64,000 nt of DNA from Lomentospora prolificans. Its lineage: Eukaryota; Ascomycota; Sordariomycetes; Microascales; Microascaceae. The stretch lies in assembly GCA_029532625.1 (NCBI GenBank), contig JARFXM010000011.1, positions 2,294,001-2,358,000 on the forward strand. Reading direction: 5' to 3'. Both the position numbers and the translations under genes were made by a program. The notes under the pieces are model-generated. The model had not been told where the DNA came from, made no database searches, and saw nothing but the letters and a program-made list of their open reading frames with translations. Positions 33,408 through 44,215 of the stretch are shown here, piece by piece; position 1 is the first letter of the stretch, and the number at the start of each line of letters is the position of its first letter.

Positions 33408-34317
33408 ATGCTCCGAACGCAATCCGCCACGAAGATCGTCCGCCAGGCGCTGGTCCGCAGCCAGTTCGCCTCGGTCCCTGCCGCGACTCGGGGTAACGCC
33501 ACCCGTGCCCTTTCCAACCCCATGCTCAACAACATTGAGAAGAGGTGGGAGTCGATGCCTCTCCAGGAGCAGGCCGAGCTCTGGATGGCGCTGAGGGACA
33601 GGATGAAGGGCTCCTGGAAGGACTTGACGCAGCAGGAGAAGAAGGCCGGTGGGTTTATTTTCCCTTCGATCGATTTTCATCCATTCGCATCACCCATCAT
33701 TATACGCGGTTTCACAGGCATCACAACTGGACTCGAAGGGGGATTAGAATTGCTATACCAGCCTTTCAATTGCAATTGAGGCCTTTCAACGCGGGTTGGG
33801 ATCTCAATTCTCGGCTTGTTATCGAGTGCTATCCCCCCTTATCACGAGCCGCGTGATCCCCATTGGACCGATTCGTTCTGATCTTTGGCACATCCACGCA
33901 TGAGGCTGCTTACTGACCTTACTCTTTCATAGCCTACTGGATTGCTTTCGGTCCCCACGGCCCCCGCGCCCTCGACCCTCCTGGTGAGGGCAAGAGCCTC
34001 GCCTTCCACATCACCCTCATCCTTGCTGCCACCCTCGGTCTCTTCGCTGTCATCCGCAGCTTCAGTGGCCAGCCCCCTGAGTCCATGACCCAGGAGTGGC
34101 AAGAAGCTTCCAACGAGCTCCTCAAGGTACGCAGCGATCAAATTAATTCCCGGGCCATCCATCTTCACGACATGTGGGTCGGCTCGCTTCACCTTGTACG
34201 CTCTGCTAACATGGGATCACCCAATTCTAGGAGCAACGAGCTGACCCTCTCACCGGTTACGCTTCGGAGGGCTACAAGGGCAAGGGCATGGTTCAGTCCC
34301 CTCCTAAGGGTGCTTAA
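33408..34317 (+). CDS. COX5: cytochrome c oxidase subunit 5 (mammalian COX IV type), 3 exons, 173 aa
   Basis: Exons 33408-33648, 33933-34126 and 34231-34317; phases close. A mitochondrial presequence rich in Arg/Ser/Thr (MLRTQSATKIVRQALVRSQF) precedes NPMLNNIEKRWESMPLQEQAELW, WKDLTQQEKKAAYWIAFGPHGPR and one membrane helix (LAFHITLILAATLGLFAVI). A C-terminal intermembrane-space part follows (MTQEWQEASNELLKEQRADP). It is a nuclear-encoded structural subunit of complex IV in the inner membrane. The first intron is long for this window (284 nt). Length and all blocks match the fungal family, so the gene looks intact. Confidence 0.95.
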
Positions 34318-34840
34318 TTTTGTGACAAAACACTACCACCAACCAAACGTATCTAGCGTACGAGTTTCTTGCGTTTCTCTTTCCTTTGTCGATAGATTAA
34401 GAGGAGCATTTGGCTGGCTCGGTTCTACCGCCGAGCTGCCGTTTTGTAAAAAAAGCAGAGATTATCCTTTTAGATCAACTGTCGATATAGCAGAGGTTCC
34501 AACGTTCACCTGAGTTTCCGTCGAAAGTGTGACATGCCTCCCTCCCGAACCTACTCATAGCTGTTAGTCGATAGCCACGCATAGCCTGCCACTACCGACC
34601 TAAGGACTTCAGCAAACAACGGGGAACAATTATTCATTCCGAAATATTTGTCTCGAGCGCAACATTCTCAAGGCACTCCAAAAATGCATTCTCGCAAAGC
34701 AGGTCAATGGCACGGAAGAGACCGGTTCTTTACGAAACTGGGCGTCAATTCATATACTACATAATCATCTAAAACTCAGCTATCTGCCGCGTCCAAGGAT
34801 AAACGGAGTGTGTTTACAGATTGTTCTACACAAAGTAGAG
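34318..34840. other. convergent 3' intergenic region COX5 / MCX1
   Basis: 523 bases holding both 3' ends. No gene or repeat seen. Confidence 0.5.
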
Positions 34841-36640
34841 CTACGCACCACTCTCACCAGCTTCCCTAAATTGCTCAAACGAAGAAACCTGGGCCACTTC
34901 GGGGCCGTTCTTTTCGCCATCTTCTTCCCTCATGCGCCTCTCCAGCTCAAACTTCCCATCTTTGCCCCAGTATGCCGCCTTCTCGTCGCCACGTACGCAA
35001 GCTTCGGTGATGAGGACGTACGGCATAGGAGCGTCAAAGATGGGCTCAGCCAGTACTCTCTCCATCTCCATTTTGAGGCCTCGGGCGCCGGTCTCGGACT
35101 TTGCGGCACGCTCAGCGATTGCGTAGAGGGCCTTTTGAGTGAAGAAGAGCTTAGATGGATAGGTCTCGAACAGGGCCGTGTATTGGGCTACGAGGCTGTT
35201 TCGCGGCTCGGTAAGGATTCGGTAGAGGTCGTCGAGAGAAAGGGGGCTCAAGGCACAGATATTGTGGAGGCGACCGATGAGCTCGGGGATGAATCCCATG
35301 GTCTGGAGATCAGCAGGTGTTGTGAGGTCGAGAGGAGTGAAAGTAGAAGGCATGCCCTCGTGCGTATTCTGATGAGGTAAGTGAGAATATGCCTTTTGGG
35401 GCAGGACGTTTTGGCTTCCCGATAGGCTGTATCGCGGGCTTAGCTGGGCGCCAAAGCCCAAGGAGGGCTTGGAGACCCTACGCATGACAATTTTATCGAG
35501 GCCAACAAATGCCCCACAGAATACGAAGAGAATGTTGCTTGTATCGATAATGAACTGTTCAGACCGTCCGCCGGCGGGTGGATGAGGCGGCTGTGACTGC
35601 TGGCCAGGATTGGTCGTAGTACCTGCACTAGTGTAGGTTGTGGTTGGCGGCGGAGTCGCACGAGTCAACTTGCCGTCCTTGATGGTGATGGTGACTTTGG
35701 TGCCTTCGACCAACTTTAAAAGCGCTTGTTGGACACCCTCGCCACCAACATCTCTTCCATTTGCAACGTCTTTTCTAGCAATTTTATCAAATTCGTCTAG
35801 GACGACAATTCCTCGCTGCGTGACATCGACGTCGTAGTTTGCCTCGATCAGTAGCCTCTCTATACACGTCTCGACATCCTGTCCGACATATCCGGCTTGG
35901 GTAAACGAGTTGCAATCAGATATCGTAAATGGTACATTTAGCATTTTGCTCAATGTCCTAGAAAGTCCATGGGTTAGATTTAGAGACACACATCGGCAGC
36001 AGAGAAGCAGGAAGCTAAGGGGGTTTGCGCACTCCAATATATAGGTCTTACCAACACCGGTAGGGCCCAATAGCAGGAGATTGCTCTTATCAATCTTTAC
36101 ATGCTCCGGCATGTTGCCTTCAGCGGCGTCAGCACCGAAGAGATTCTCTAAAAGAACATTATCCGCCCCGTGGCGACCAGACTGAGTAGATTGGGGATCA
36201 TTGAACTCGTGTCGGTAAGTCTGGTAAATAGCATCGTAGCCAGGCTCGTCGGACTGTTCCTTTGCCCTTTGCCTCTGGAGCTTTTCCCGGTAGTTCCGAT
36301 CCGAGATTTCATGATGCTCGCGACGCTTTACCGCCTGATAATGGTTAAATATCGTGGAACATATTGTTTTCTTTGCCCGATGCTGGCCGACAACAAAGTC
36401 ATCGACTCGCTTCTTCAAGTCACGAGGGTAGAACTCGGGAACGCCGTAGTTGGCCTTGTTCTTGAACATGGGCCCTCGGCCTTCCTGGTTAGGGTCATAA
36501 CTCGAGGTGAATCCAGAACTGAAGTCCTGGCTACGGCGATGGGACGATCGACAAGCGGAGAGGGAGAGATAGCGGTTTCGTGGGCCTGGCCTGAGAAGAG
36601 CTGGCGAAGAACCGCCGAGCGGTCTAGTAAGCGGGGCCAT
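34841..36640 (-). CDS. MCX1: mitochondrial ClpX-type AAA+ unfoldase, 2 exons, 574 aa
   Basis: Exon 1 is 36640-36033 and exon 2 is 35957-34841. The 75-nt intron (36032-35958; donor GTGCGC, acceptor TCTAG) is itself open in frame. Unspliced, it would insert 25 residues just after Walker A. The spliced protein has a presequence, ClpX N-domain-like YPRDLKKRVDDFVVGQHRAK, Walker A GPTGVGKT (about 192-199), TLSKMLNVPFTISDCNSFTQ, Walker B GIVVLDEFDKIARK, GEGVQQALLKLVEGT, GFIPELIGRLHNI and the sensor-2 region GARGLKMEMERVLAEP. There is no N-terminal zinc-binding domain, as in fungal mitochondrial ClpX. The enzyme unfolds proteins in the matrix, with ClpP where present; yeast Mcx1 also activates Hem1. 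Confidence 0.92.
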   Translation of the reverse strand: MAPLTRPLGGSSPALLRPGPRNRYLSLSACRSSHRRSQDFSSGFTSSYDPNQEGRGPMFKNKANYGVPEFYPRDLKKRVDDFVVGQHRAKKTICSTIFNHYQAVKRREHHEISDRNYREKLQRQRAKEQSDEPGYDAIYQTYRHEFNDPQSTQSGRHGADNVLLENLFGADAAEGNMPEHVKIDKSNLLLLGPTGVGKTYILECANPLSFLLLCCRCVSLNLTHGLSRTLSKMLNVPFTISDCNSFTQAGYVGQDVETCIERLLIEANYDVDVTQRGIVVLDEFDKIARKDVANGRDVGGEGVQQALLKLVEGTKVTITIKDGKLTRATPPPTTTYTSAGTTTNPGQQSQPPHPPAGGRSEQFIIDTSNILFVFCGAFVGLDKIVMRRVSKPSLGFGAQLSPRYSLSGSQNVLPQKAYSHLPHQNTHEGMPSTFTPLDLTTPADLQTMGFIPELIGRLHNICALSPLSLDDLYRILTEPRNSLVAQYTALFETYPSKLFFTQKALYAIAERAAKSETGARGLKMEMERVLAEPIFDAPMPYVLITEACVRGDEKAAYWGKDGKFELERRMREEDGEKNGPEVAQVSSFEQFREAGESGA

Positions 36641-38866
36641 GTCGGCGGGGGGAGCGGGGGGTCGAGAGAGCTACGATGATGCGGTGTTTCATGGATAAGC
36701 ACGATGGTAAGCCATTGGAGTTTAAAAAGCTCCTGGATAGAGAGGAAGCGAATCAATCCAGCATGTGTACTCGGGTCAACCCAAGAATAGCTGAGCAGAA
36801 GAGCGATGCGAGCATAGAGGTGTTGGCGGTGGGATGACGAGCAGTTGCTGCTTCCCTAGATAGCGTTCGCCACTAAACCCGTTTCGCCAGCTGTGTCATG
36901 GTGGATGCTGCTCCTTCGATGGTGCGATAACGGAACGAGCTTCCTCCACAGGGGCTGGTACAACACAGTGGCCAATATGGCGGCGAGCGCAACTTTGTTC
37001 TGTGGGCCAACTGATGAGGTAATAAAGCTTGGTCACTAATTGTGCTGGCAACGTACCCAAAGCCAGGCCAGCTTTCGCCAGCACATCAAGTGACTGGCAG
37101 CACCCCATCAATCCATCCATTAATCAATTGCCAGCCAGCTGGCTGTGCAACGGAAGCAAGGGAGGTGTTCGAGTCTCGGTTAGAGGGGGGCTAGCCAGCA
37201 TGGGCCAGCTCAGGCCCTCAGGGTTACTGCGGGTCGGCGTGTTTGACCATCCAAGACTACACTGCCTACCATCGATCCATGACTCACTCTACGGGAACAA
37301 AGCAAAGCATACGCTGAGAAAGAAGGGGAGCCTCCAACTTGGAAGGACATTAGTCGGGAAACACGGTTTATTTACTTTTGCCAATGGGTCGCAACGAGCT
37401 AAACCCCAACGCGGACAAAGCTTAGCTCGCCACACCCAAAAGGCGCAAGACCATTGAAATTCTCCCAACAAATCCGGTCTCGTCGTCCTCGTCCAACGAC
37501 ACCCTGGGCCTCTTCACTGAGTCAACCAGGAACACGGTGCGACAGGAGACCAAAGTAAAACCTTGCTTCTTGATAGCGAAACTCTGCAATTAATGGCACG
37601 TTCCTTGTTAGAGAATGGCCGAGATCTTGGTCCCCTGTCTGCAAGTATTATCTTGTCGCTTTCGCCCAGCCGGGCAGGCAAAGTCCAACCAGTGCAAGGT
37701 TGCCGCCTCATACCTCAGTCGGACTCCTTGCTTTGGGACACATGCAGAGAGCGAAGAAGCCTGCAGCTATCCTCGCCCCACCTGGTCCAATTTCTGCTCG
37801 ATGTTGAGCTTGCAACTGATAAAGCTTGCCTGATTTGTCCCATCCTCGAGAGCTTACAAGTACAGCTGGCTTTCAAAGCCGTCGTCGATGTCTCTTTGGT
37901 CCAATGCCAGGCATGTATGGTCGTGCATTTTTTATGCACTCAGCCCATCTAGATATCGCGGGCACTCGAGCAGTGGCGAAATCGACTCGCCCAACCCGAT
38001 GTTGTTGGGACAATTGATTGATGCAAGAGATTTCACGGTCTGCAAAGCTCACTGCTCGATACGAATCCCAAGCTATCCGTCCCACGCATGTAAAGTAGAT
38101 ATCTACATCTTCTCACACAGGAAAGACCAGTTGGAAGCCGGGAAACTCAAGCGCATGCATGTACCATTTCAAGTTTTCCCAGTACCTTCCATCGCGTAAC
38201 GTACCTATAAGATTTTTTCCTCAATCCCAATCGGGCTCGCCCCTTGCGTTCCCGATTGCACTATCTTGACCTACTCTGTATATTGATCCATTGTTTGATA
38301 CTTCCATTCGTACTTCGCCAGGCTGTCCGATCCAACCCAACAAGCGCCATTGACCAGCGCGTTCGCCCCTGGTCACCACACCCTTGGTTGCCCCGCGCAT
38401 GTAGACGTCATTTATCAGCGGAATCAAAAAGCTGCTGCTTCCTCCTCTGCTGCATTTCAACACCTCGAGGTTTCTATCCTTCATTGATCTTTTGTTCTCC
38501 CTGCCCCCGTTCATCCTAAGTCTCAATTCGTCGCTCAAAGAAATACGCCGCTGTTTAGCTTCAATTGATTTCAGCTGCGACTTTGTCTCGTGTTTTCCTC
38601 TGACCACCCCGCATCCACAGCTTCAGTCTCGTCGTCAGGGAAGCAAGCTGAGGAGCTTGTTCTTTTATATTTATATTTGTATTTTGCCCCATTTGCAAGT
38701 AATACTAATAGGCACGTCTGGTCGGACTTTTCTTCCTTTTCTTCTTTTTCCATGATCTGACATCCCACTCCTTAGAAGCTCCCGTGGGCCTAGAACCCCA
38801 CCACAACCACACCCTCCCATTATACCGAATACACTACGAAACAATTACCTTGACAGAGAGATAAGC
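36641..38866. promoter_or_regulatory. divergent intergenic region MCX1 / GLC3
   Basis: 2.2 kb with no convincing gene; several 60-140 codon frames show no protein-like composition. A perfect inverted repeat GCCAGCTGGC occurs near 37135. A T/A-rich stretch (tatatttatatttg, about 38668-38681) lies about 190 bases before the branching-enzyme ATG. The leader next to that ATG is long and A/C-rich. Confidence 0.45.
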
Positions 38867-41456
38867 ATGGCGTCCGTCGTCGAGAACTCATCCAACACCT
38901 TGTCGAACGGCTCCACGGCCCAAGGTGTCCCCAAAGACGGCACCGGTGGGTTCAGATCACCCTTAGCACAAACTAAGACCACGAGAGCGCGGCCAGGCTC
39001 AGTGCATCTATTGCTAACTCAAGAATAGGAGTCGTTAAGTTGGACCCTTGGCTGTCACCCTTCGAGCCGGTATTGCAGCGTCGCTTCGCAAAAGCTCACG
39101 AATGGATCAGCCTTTTGAACGAGACTGAAGGCGGCCTTGACAAGTTTTCGAAAGTTTGTGCATTCCACTTTGATCACTGGACGCTTATATCAGTCTTGAT
39201 CCCGTTGCTAACCAGAACGTGAAATGCAGGGTTCGGAACGGTTCGGTCTCAACGTGGATAAAGATAACAATGTAATCTATCGAGAATGGGCACCAAATGC
39301 CACTGAGGCATTCCTTATTGGAGAATTCAGTAAGACCCCAATTGTTTTCCTGGACTCGCTCAGTTTAGGGGTCAATGTTTTTTGAGTAGAGCTGATACGG
39401 TGCGCAGACAATTGGGAGCGTGGAGCTCACCCCATGAAGAAGAATGAGTTTGGCGTGTTTGAAATCACAGTGCCCGCAAAGGACGGTCAGGTCGCTATAC
39501 CTCACAACTCTAAGATCAAGGTAAGTCATCTTCCACTATTTTGTGCTGTGTTCCCAGATTCTAATCAATTGATCCAAGATCTCTCTCACTCTGCCAAACG
39601 GTGAGCGAGCGGATCGACTCCCGGCCTGGATCAAATATGTCACCCAGGAGATATCGGTGTCGCCGGCTTATGATGCTCGTTTCTGGAATCCGCCAGTATC
39701 GGAGAGATACCAATTCAAGCACTCGAGGCCAAAGAAGCCCCAAAGCCTCCGTATATACGAAGCCCATGTCGGAATTTCGTCCCCTGAGCTTCGGGTAACT
39801 ACTTACCAGGAGTTCACCAAGAACATGCTTCCAAGGATCAAGGCTCTTGGCTATAATGCTATTCAACTCATGGCCATTATGGAACACGCTTACTACGCGA
39901 GCTTTGGTTATCAAGTCAACAACTTTTTCGCTGCCAGCAGTCGATATGGCCCCCCAGAGGACCTCAAGGAGCTCGTTGATACTGCTCATAGTCTAGGACT
40001 TGTTGTTCTTCTTGACGTGGTCCATAGCCATGCTTCCAAGAATGTCCTCGATGGCCTGAACGAGTTTGATGGCTCGGATCACCAGTACTTCCATGAGGGA
40101 GGCAAGGGCCGCCATGAGTTGTGGGACAGTAGGCTTTTTAACTACGGGAACCATGAAGTGCTCCGCTTCCTTCTCAGCAACCTGCGTTTCTGGATGGATG
40201 AATATCAATTCGACGGATTCCGCTTCGATGGTGTAACAAGCATGCTCTATGCACATCACGGTATCGGAACGTAAGTTGTCACTGTGCACATATTTTTCTT
40301 CCCATGCTATGGAAGGTGTACACGTTACTAATAACCCAACAGGGGCTTCTCCGGAGGATATCACGAGTACTTTGGCGCCGAGGTCGATGAGGAAGGCGTT
40401 GTGTATCTGATGTTGGCTAACGAGATGCTTCATCGGCTGTACCCCGAGGTCATCACCGTCGCCGAGGATGTGTCCGGCATGCCGGCTTTGTGTCTCCCCC
40501 TCTCGCTCGGTGGTGTCGGCTTCGATTACAGGCTGGCCATGGCCATTCCTGATATGTGGATCAAGATCCTCAAAGAGACCAAGGACGAAGACTGGGATAT
40601 TGGTAGCATTTGCTGGACGCTCACAAACCGACGGCACGGTGAGAAGACGATTGCCTACTGCGAGAGCCACGACCAAGCGTAAGTGACTTGATAATACACC
40701 ACGGAGAGAAACGTTTCTAATGACGCTTCTAGGTTGGTTGGCGACAAGACCATAATGATGCATCTTTGCGATGCAGAGCTCTACACAAACATGTCCAATC
40801 TGACCCCACTCACCCCGGTCATTGACCGTGGAATGGCTCTCCACAAGATGATTCGCCTCCTGACCCACGGCCTTGGAGGCGAGGGGTATCTTAACTTTGA
40901 AGGAAACGAATTTGGTCATCCCGAGTGGCTTGACTTCCCTCGCGAAGGAAACCAGAATTCGTTCTGGTACGCCAGGAGGCAGCTCAATCTCACTGAAGAC
41001 AATCTTCTACGCTATCAATACTTGAATGAGTTTGATCGTTTGATGAACTTGTGCGAGGAAAAGCTGGGGTGGCTACACGCTCCTCAAGCTTATATCTCAC
41101 TCAAGCATGAGGGCGACAAAGTGATTGTCTTCGAGAGGGGCGATGGCGTTTTCATTTTCAACTTCCACCCTACCGAGAGCTTTACGGACTACCGCATCGG
41201 TATCAATGTGCCTGGCACGTACAAGTGTGTACTTAACACCGACAGCAAGGAAGTGGGTGGGCACGACCGCATCGACATCAATACTCGATACCACACTACC
41301 GCAATGGAGTGGAATGGCCGCAAGAACTGGACTCACATCTACATTCCCTGTCGAACTGCCATGGTAAGACCCGCGCGTGGTTTATACTGTTCCCCCAGCT
41401 ACACTATCCAGATATCTAACATCGAACACTTCGTATAGGTTTTGGCCCTTGAGTAA
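38867..41456 (+). CDS. GLC3: 1,4-alpha-glucan (glycogen) branching enzyme, GH13, 8 exons, 697 aa
   Basis: Exons: 38867-38945, 39029-39153, 39230-39329, 39408-39520, 39579-40270, 40343-40678, 40733-41363, 41439-41456. All introns are GT-AG and all phases close. The enzyme makes alpha-1,6 branches in cytosolic glycogen. An N-terminal CBM48-like region (YREWAPNATEAFLIGEFNNW) is followed by the GH13 barrel: VLLDVVHSHASKN, FDGFRFDGVTSMLY with the catalytic Asp nucleophile, VAEDVSGMPALC with the Glu acid, and YCESHDQALVGDKT. The C-terminal domain includes VFERGDGVFIFNFHP. The last exon encodes only VLALE before the stop. Length is typical for eukaryotic branching enzymes. Confidence 0.96.
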
Positions 41457-42051
41457 TAGGTTGAACCCACCTAGCCAGGTTCAAGATGGGGTGGTCGGTG
41501 GAAGATGATATGAGGAAAAAAAGTTTCATTACAGCCGGCGAGCTTGGACAGAGTCGGGAAACGCGTTATTATTGCAGGCTTCGAGATTCATGGGTCCATG
41601 GGAAACAAGGGCAAGATCGGGGTATAAAGTTATGTCGAAAGCTTTGAGAACAGGGCAGTTGAGTTTGGGGAGAAGGATAAAGGCAGAATAATAGCATTAT
41701 GTTTAGGTCTCAGTACAATCCAGCTCAGGTTTTCAGCTCAATCTCCATCTTCCGTGAAACTCCGTTGCCCCTGTTATGACCGTACAATTAAATCTCGCAT
41801 TAGCACGGTGCGACTGCGTGTTGGGAAGCTCCGGAGACCGGCGAATAATCGGCAAAAAAACTTTGCGCCAAAAGAGGCAAGGTGGCTAGCAAATCTCGGC
41901 TATACCATCACGTGACTTGCTCGAAAAGCTTCTAACTTGAAGGCCCGTGGAATCTGAAGCAAAGAATCTGCTCAATCCCCCAAGTCCTCCGTCAACATCG
42001 AACCTTCACCTCTCCGCCTCCATCCACAATCGCTCTCTGTCATCTGTCAAG
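41457..42051. promoter_or_regulatory. 3' region of GLC3 and ATP2 promoter
   Basis: No gene seen. ATCACGTGAC lies at 41907-41916, 136 bases before the ATP2 ATG. The leader close to the ATG is C/T-rich. Confidence 0.5.
41907..41916. promoter_or_regulatory. ATCACGTGAC element upstream of ATP2
   Basis: CACGTG core matching the COX5 palindrome in nine of ten bases, in a typical promoter position. A bHLH (Cbf1-like) site is an inference. Confidence 0.5.
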
Positions 42052-44215
42052 ATGTTCAAGAGGTAAGTAGCAATGCGTAGAAGCGTTTCTTGATGTCTCT
42101 ATGAGCCGATTGCATCCAATTGACGCTGACACGCAATTTTCTCGCATTTCGTAGCGGCCTTTCTTCCTTCGCCCGCGCAGCCCGGCCTGCCCTCACTCCT
42201 CGCAGCGCCCTTAGGCCATCTTCCCTTCGATACCCCGTCACGAACCGATGGGCCAGCACTGCTAGCGTCGGCAACGGCAAGATTCATCAGGTGAGTTTGG
42301 CCTTTTCCCATCGGTTTTGGTCGATTTTTCGACTGCCGTTACCCCGACCTCGGGACTTCGGGAGAAATTGCTGACAACAACAAAACTGCAGGTCATCGGT
42401 GCCGTCGTCGATGGTTCGTAACAGAACACTCAAATCTATTGAAAAGTTCATCAAAACATTGATTCTAACCCGTTTTTACAGTCAAGTTCGACACTGCCAA
42501 ACTTCCTCCTATTCTTAATGCCCTCGAGACCGACAACAATGGCAACAAGCTCGTTCTTGAGGTAGCGGTACGTCCCGGACCAACCGCGGCAAACGACCAC
42601 CAATTGCGTCAATTGAGACTAACAATTTGCACAGCAACATCTCGGTGAGAATGTTGTCCGCTGCATTGCCATGGACGGTAAGTTGTTTTCCTCAATTCCC
42701 GACCGGAGATTGTTTTTTTCCATCAATTTTTTTTCTTTGTCCCTGCTGGCCATTTACCCTGATACCAAAAAAAATTCGCGCGATCATTACTGACTCGTTC
42801 CAGGTACCGAGGGTCTCGTCCGAGGCGCCAAGGCTCTCGACACTGGTGCTCCCATCACCATTCCCGTCGGCCCTGCCACTCTCGGTCGTATCATGAACGT
42901 CACTGGTGACCCGATCGACGAGCGTGGCCCCATCAAGTCTGAGAAGACCCGTCCCATTCACGCTGAGGCTCCCGAGTTCGTCGACCAGTCCACTACCGCT
43001 GAGATTCTCGTCACCGGTATCAAGGTTGTCGATCTCCTCGCTCCCTACGCTCGTGGTGGAAAGATTGGTCTCTTCGGTGGTGCTGGTGTCGGCAAGACTG
43101 TGTTCATTCAGGAGCTCATCAACAACATCGCCAAGGCCCACGGTGGTTACTCCGTCTTCACTGGCGTCGGTGAGCGTACCCGTGAGGGTAACGATTTGTA
43201 CCACGAAATGCAGGAGACCTCCGTCATTCAGCTTGATGGCGAGTCCAAGGTCGCCCTTGTCTTCGGTCAGATGAACGAGCCCCCCGGTGCCCGTGCCCGT
43301 GTCGCCCTTACTGGTCTTACCGTTGCCGAGTACTTCCGTGACGAGGAGGGACAGGATGGTATGTAAACCCCTTTTATCACCCTCCTTCGCCATGATTTCG
43401 ATGTCGTTGGGCACCTAGGGATGGTTTCCGGACGGAGTCATATTTCAAAGAGGCTCCCAGCGACTCATGGCGGGCATTTCTATTCTCAGTTGTACTTGCG
43501 GATCTAACTCGTGCTCCCAACAGTGCTTCTCTTCATTGACAACATTTTCCGATTCACTCAGGCCGGTTCCGAGGTGTCTGCCCTTCTCGGTCGTATCCCC
43601 TCTGCCGTCGGTTACCAGCCCACTCTCGCCGTCGACATGGGTGGTATGCAAGAGCGTATTACCACAACCAGGAAGGGTTCGATTACCTCGGTCCAGGCCG
43701 TGTACGTGCCCGCTGACGATTTGACTGATCCTGCCCCTGCCACCACCTTCGCTCACTTGGACGCCACCACTGTGTTGTCTCGTGGTATCTCCGAGTTGGG
43801 TATCTACCCCGCCGTCGATCCCCTCGACTCCAAGTCCCGTATGCTTGACCCCCGTATCGTCGGTGAGGAGCACTACGAGATTGCCACCCGCGTCCAGCAG
43901 ATCCTCCAGGAGTACAAGTCGCTCCAGGATATCATTGCCATTCTTGGTATGGACGAACTTTCCGAAGCCGACAAGCTCACCGTCGAGCGTGCCCGTAAGA
44001 TCCAGCGTTTCCTCAGCCAGCCCTTCACTGTCGCCGAGGTCTTCACTGGTATCCAGGGCCGCCTCGTCGACCTCAAGGACACCATCACCTCGTTCAAGGC
44101 TATCCTTAACGGTGAGGGTGACTCTCTCCCCGAGAACGCCTTCTACATGGTTGGCGACTTCGCGTCTGTCAAGGAGAAGGCCGAGAAGATTCTCGCGGAG
44201 TTGGAGAAGAACTAA
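42052..44215 (+). CDS. ATP2: F1 ATP synthase beta subunit, mitochondrial, 7 exons, 514 aa
   Basis: Exons: 42052-42062, 42155-42290, 42392-42413, 42482-42567, 42635-42677, 42804-43358, 43524-44215; every phase closes. This is the catalytic subunit of complex V. The presequence MFKSGLSSFARAARPALT is followed by IHQVIGAVVDVKFD, P-loop GGAGVGKT (about residues 191-198), GERTREGNDLYHEM, Walker B and following ALVFGQMNEPPGARARVALT, and LLFIDNIFRFTQAGSEVSAL. The DELSEADKLTV loop (DELSEE type) and a C-terminal helical domain complete it. Two coding exons are only 11 and 22 nt. Codon usage is strongly biased to C-ending codons, as expected of a highly expressed gene. Confidence 0.98.

Noticed and set aside
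37155..37185. tRNA-like TTCGAGTC loop near 37170
   Set aside because: The flanking bases do not form the T-arm stem and no cloverleaf can be drawn.
37029..37952. Two frames of 129 and 142 codons in the MCX1/GLC3 intergenic region
   Set aside because: No protein-like composition, no splice signals and position inside a promoter region.
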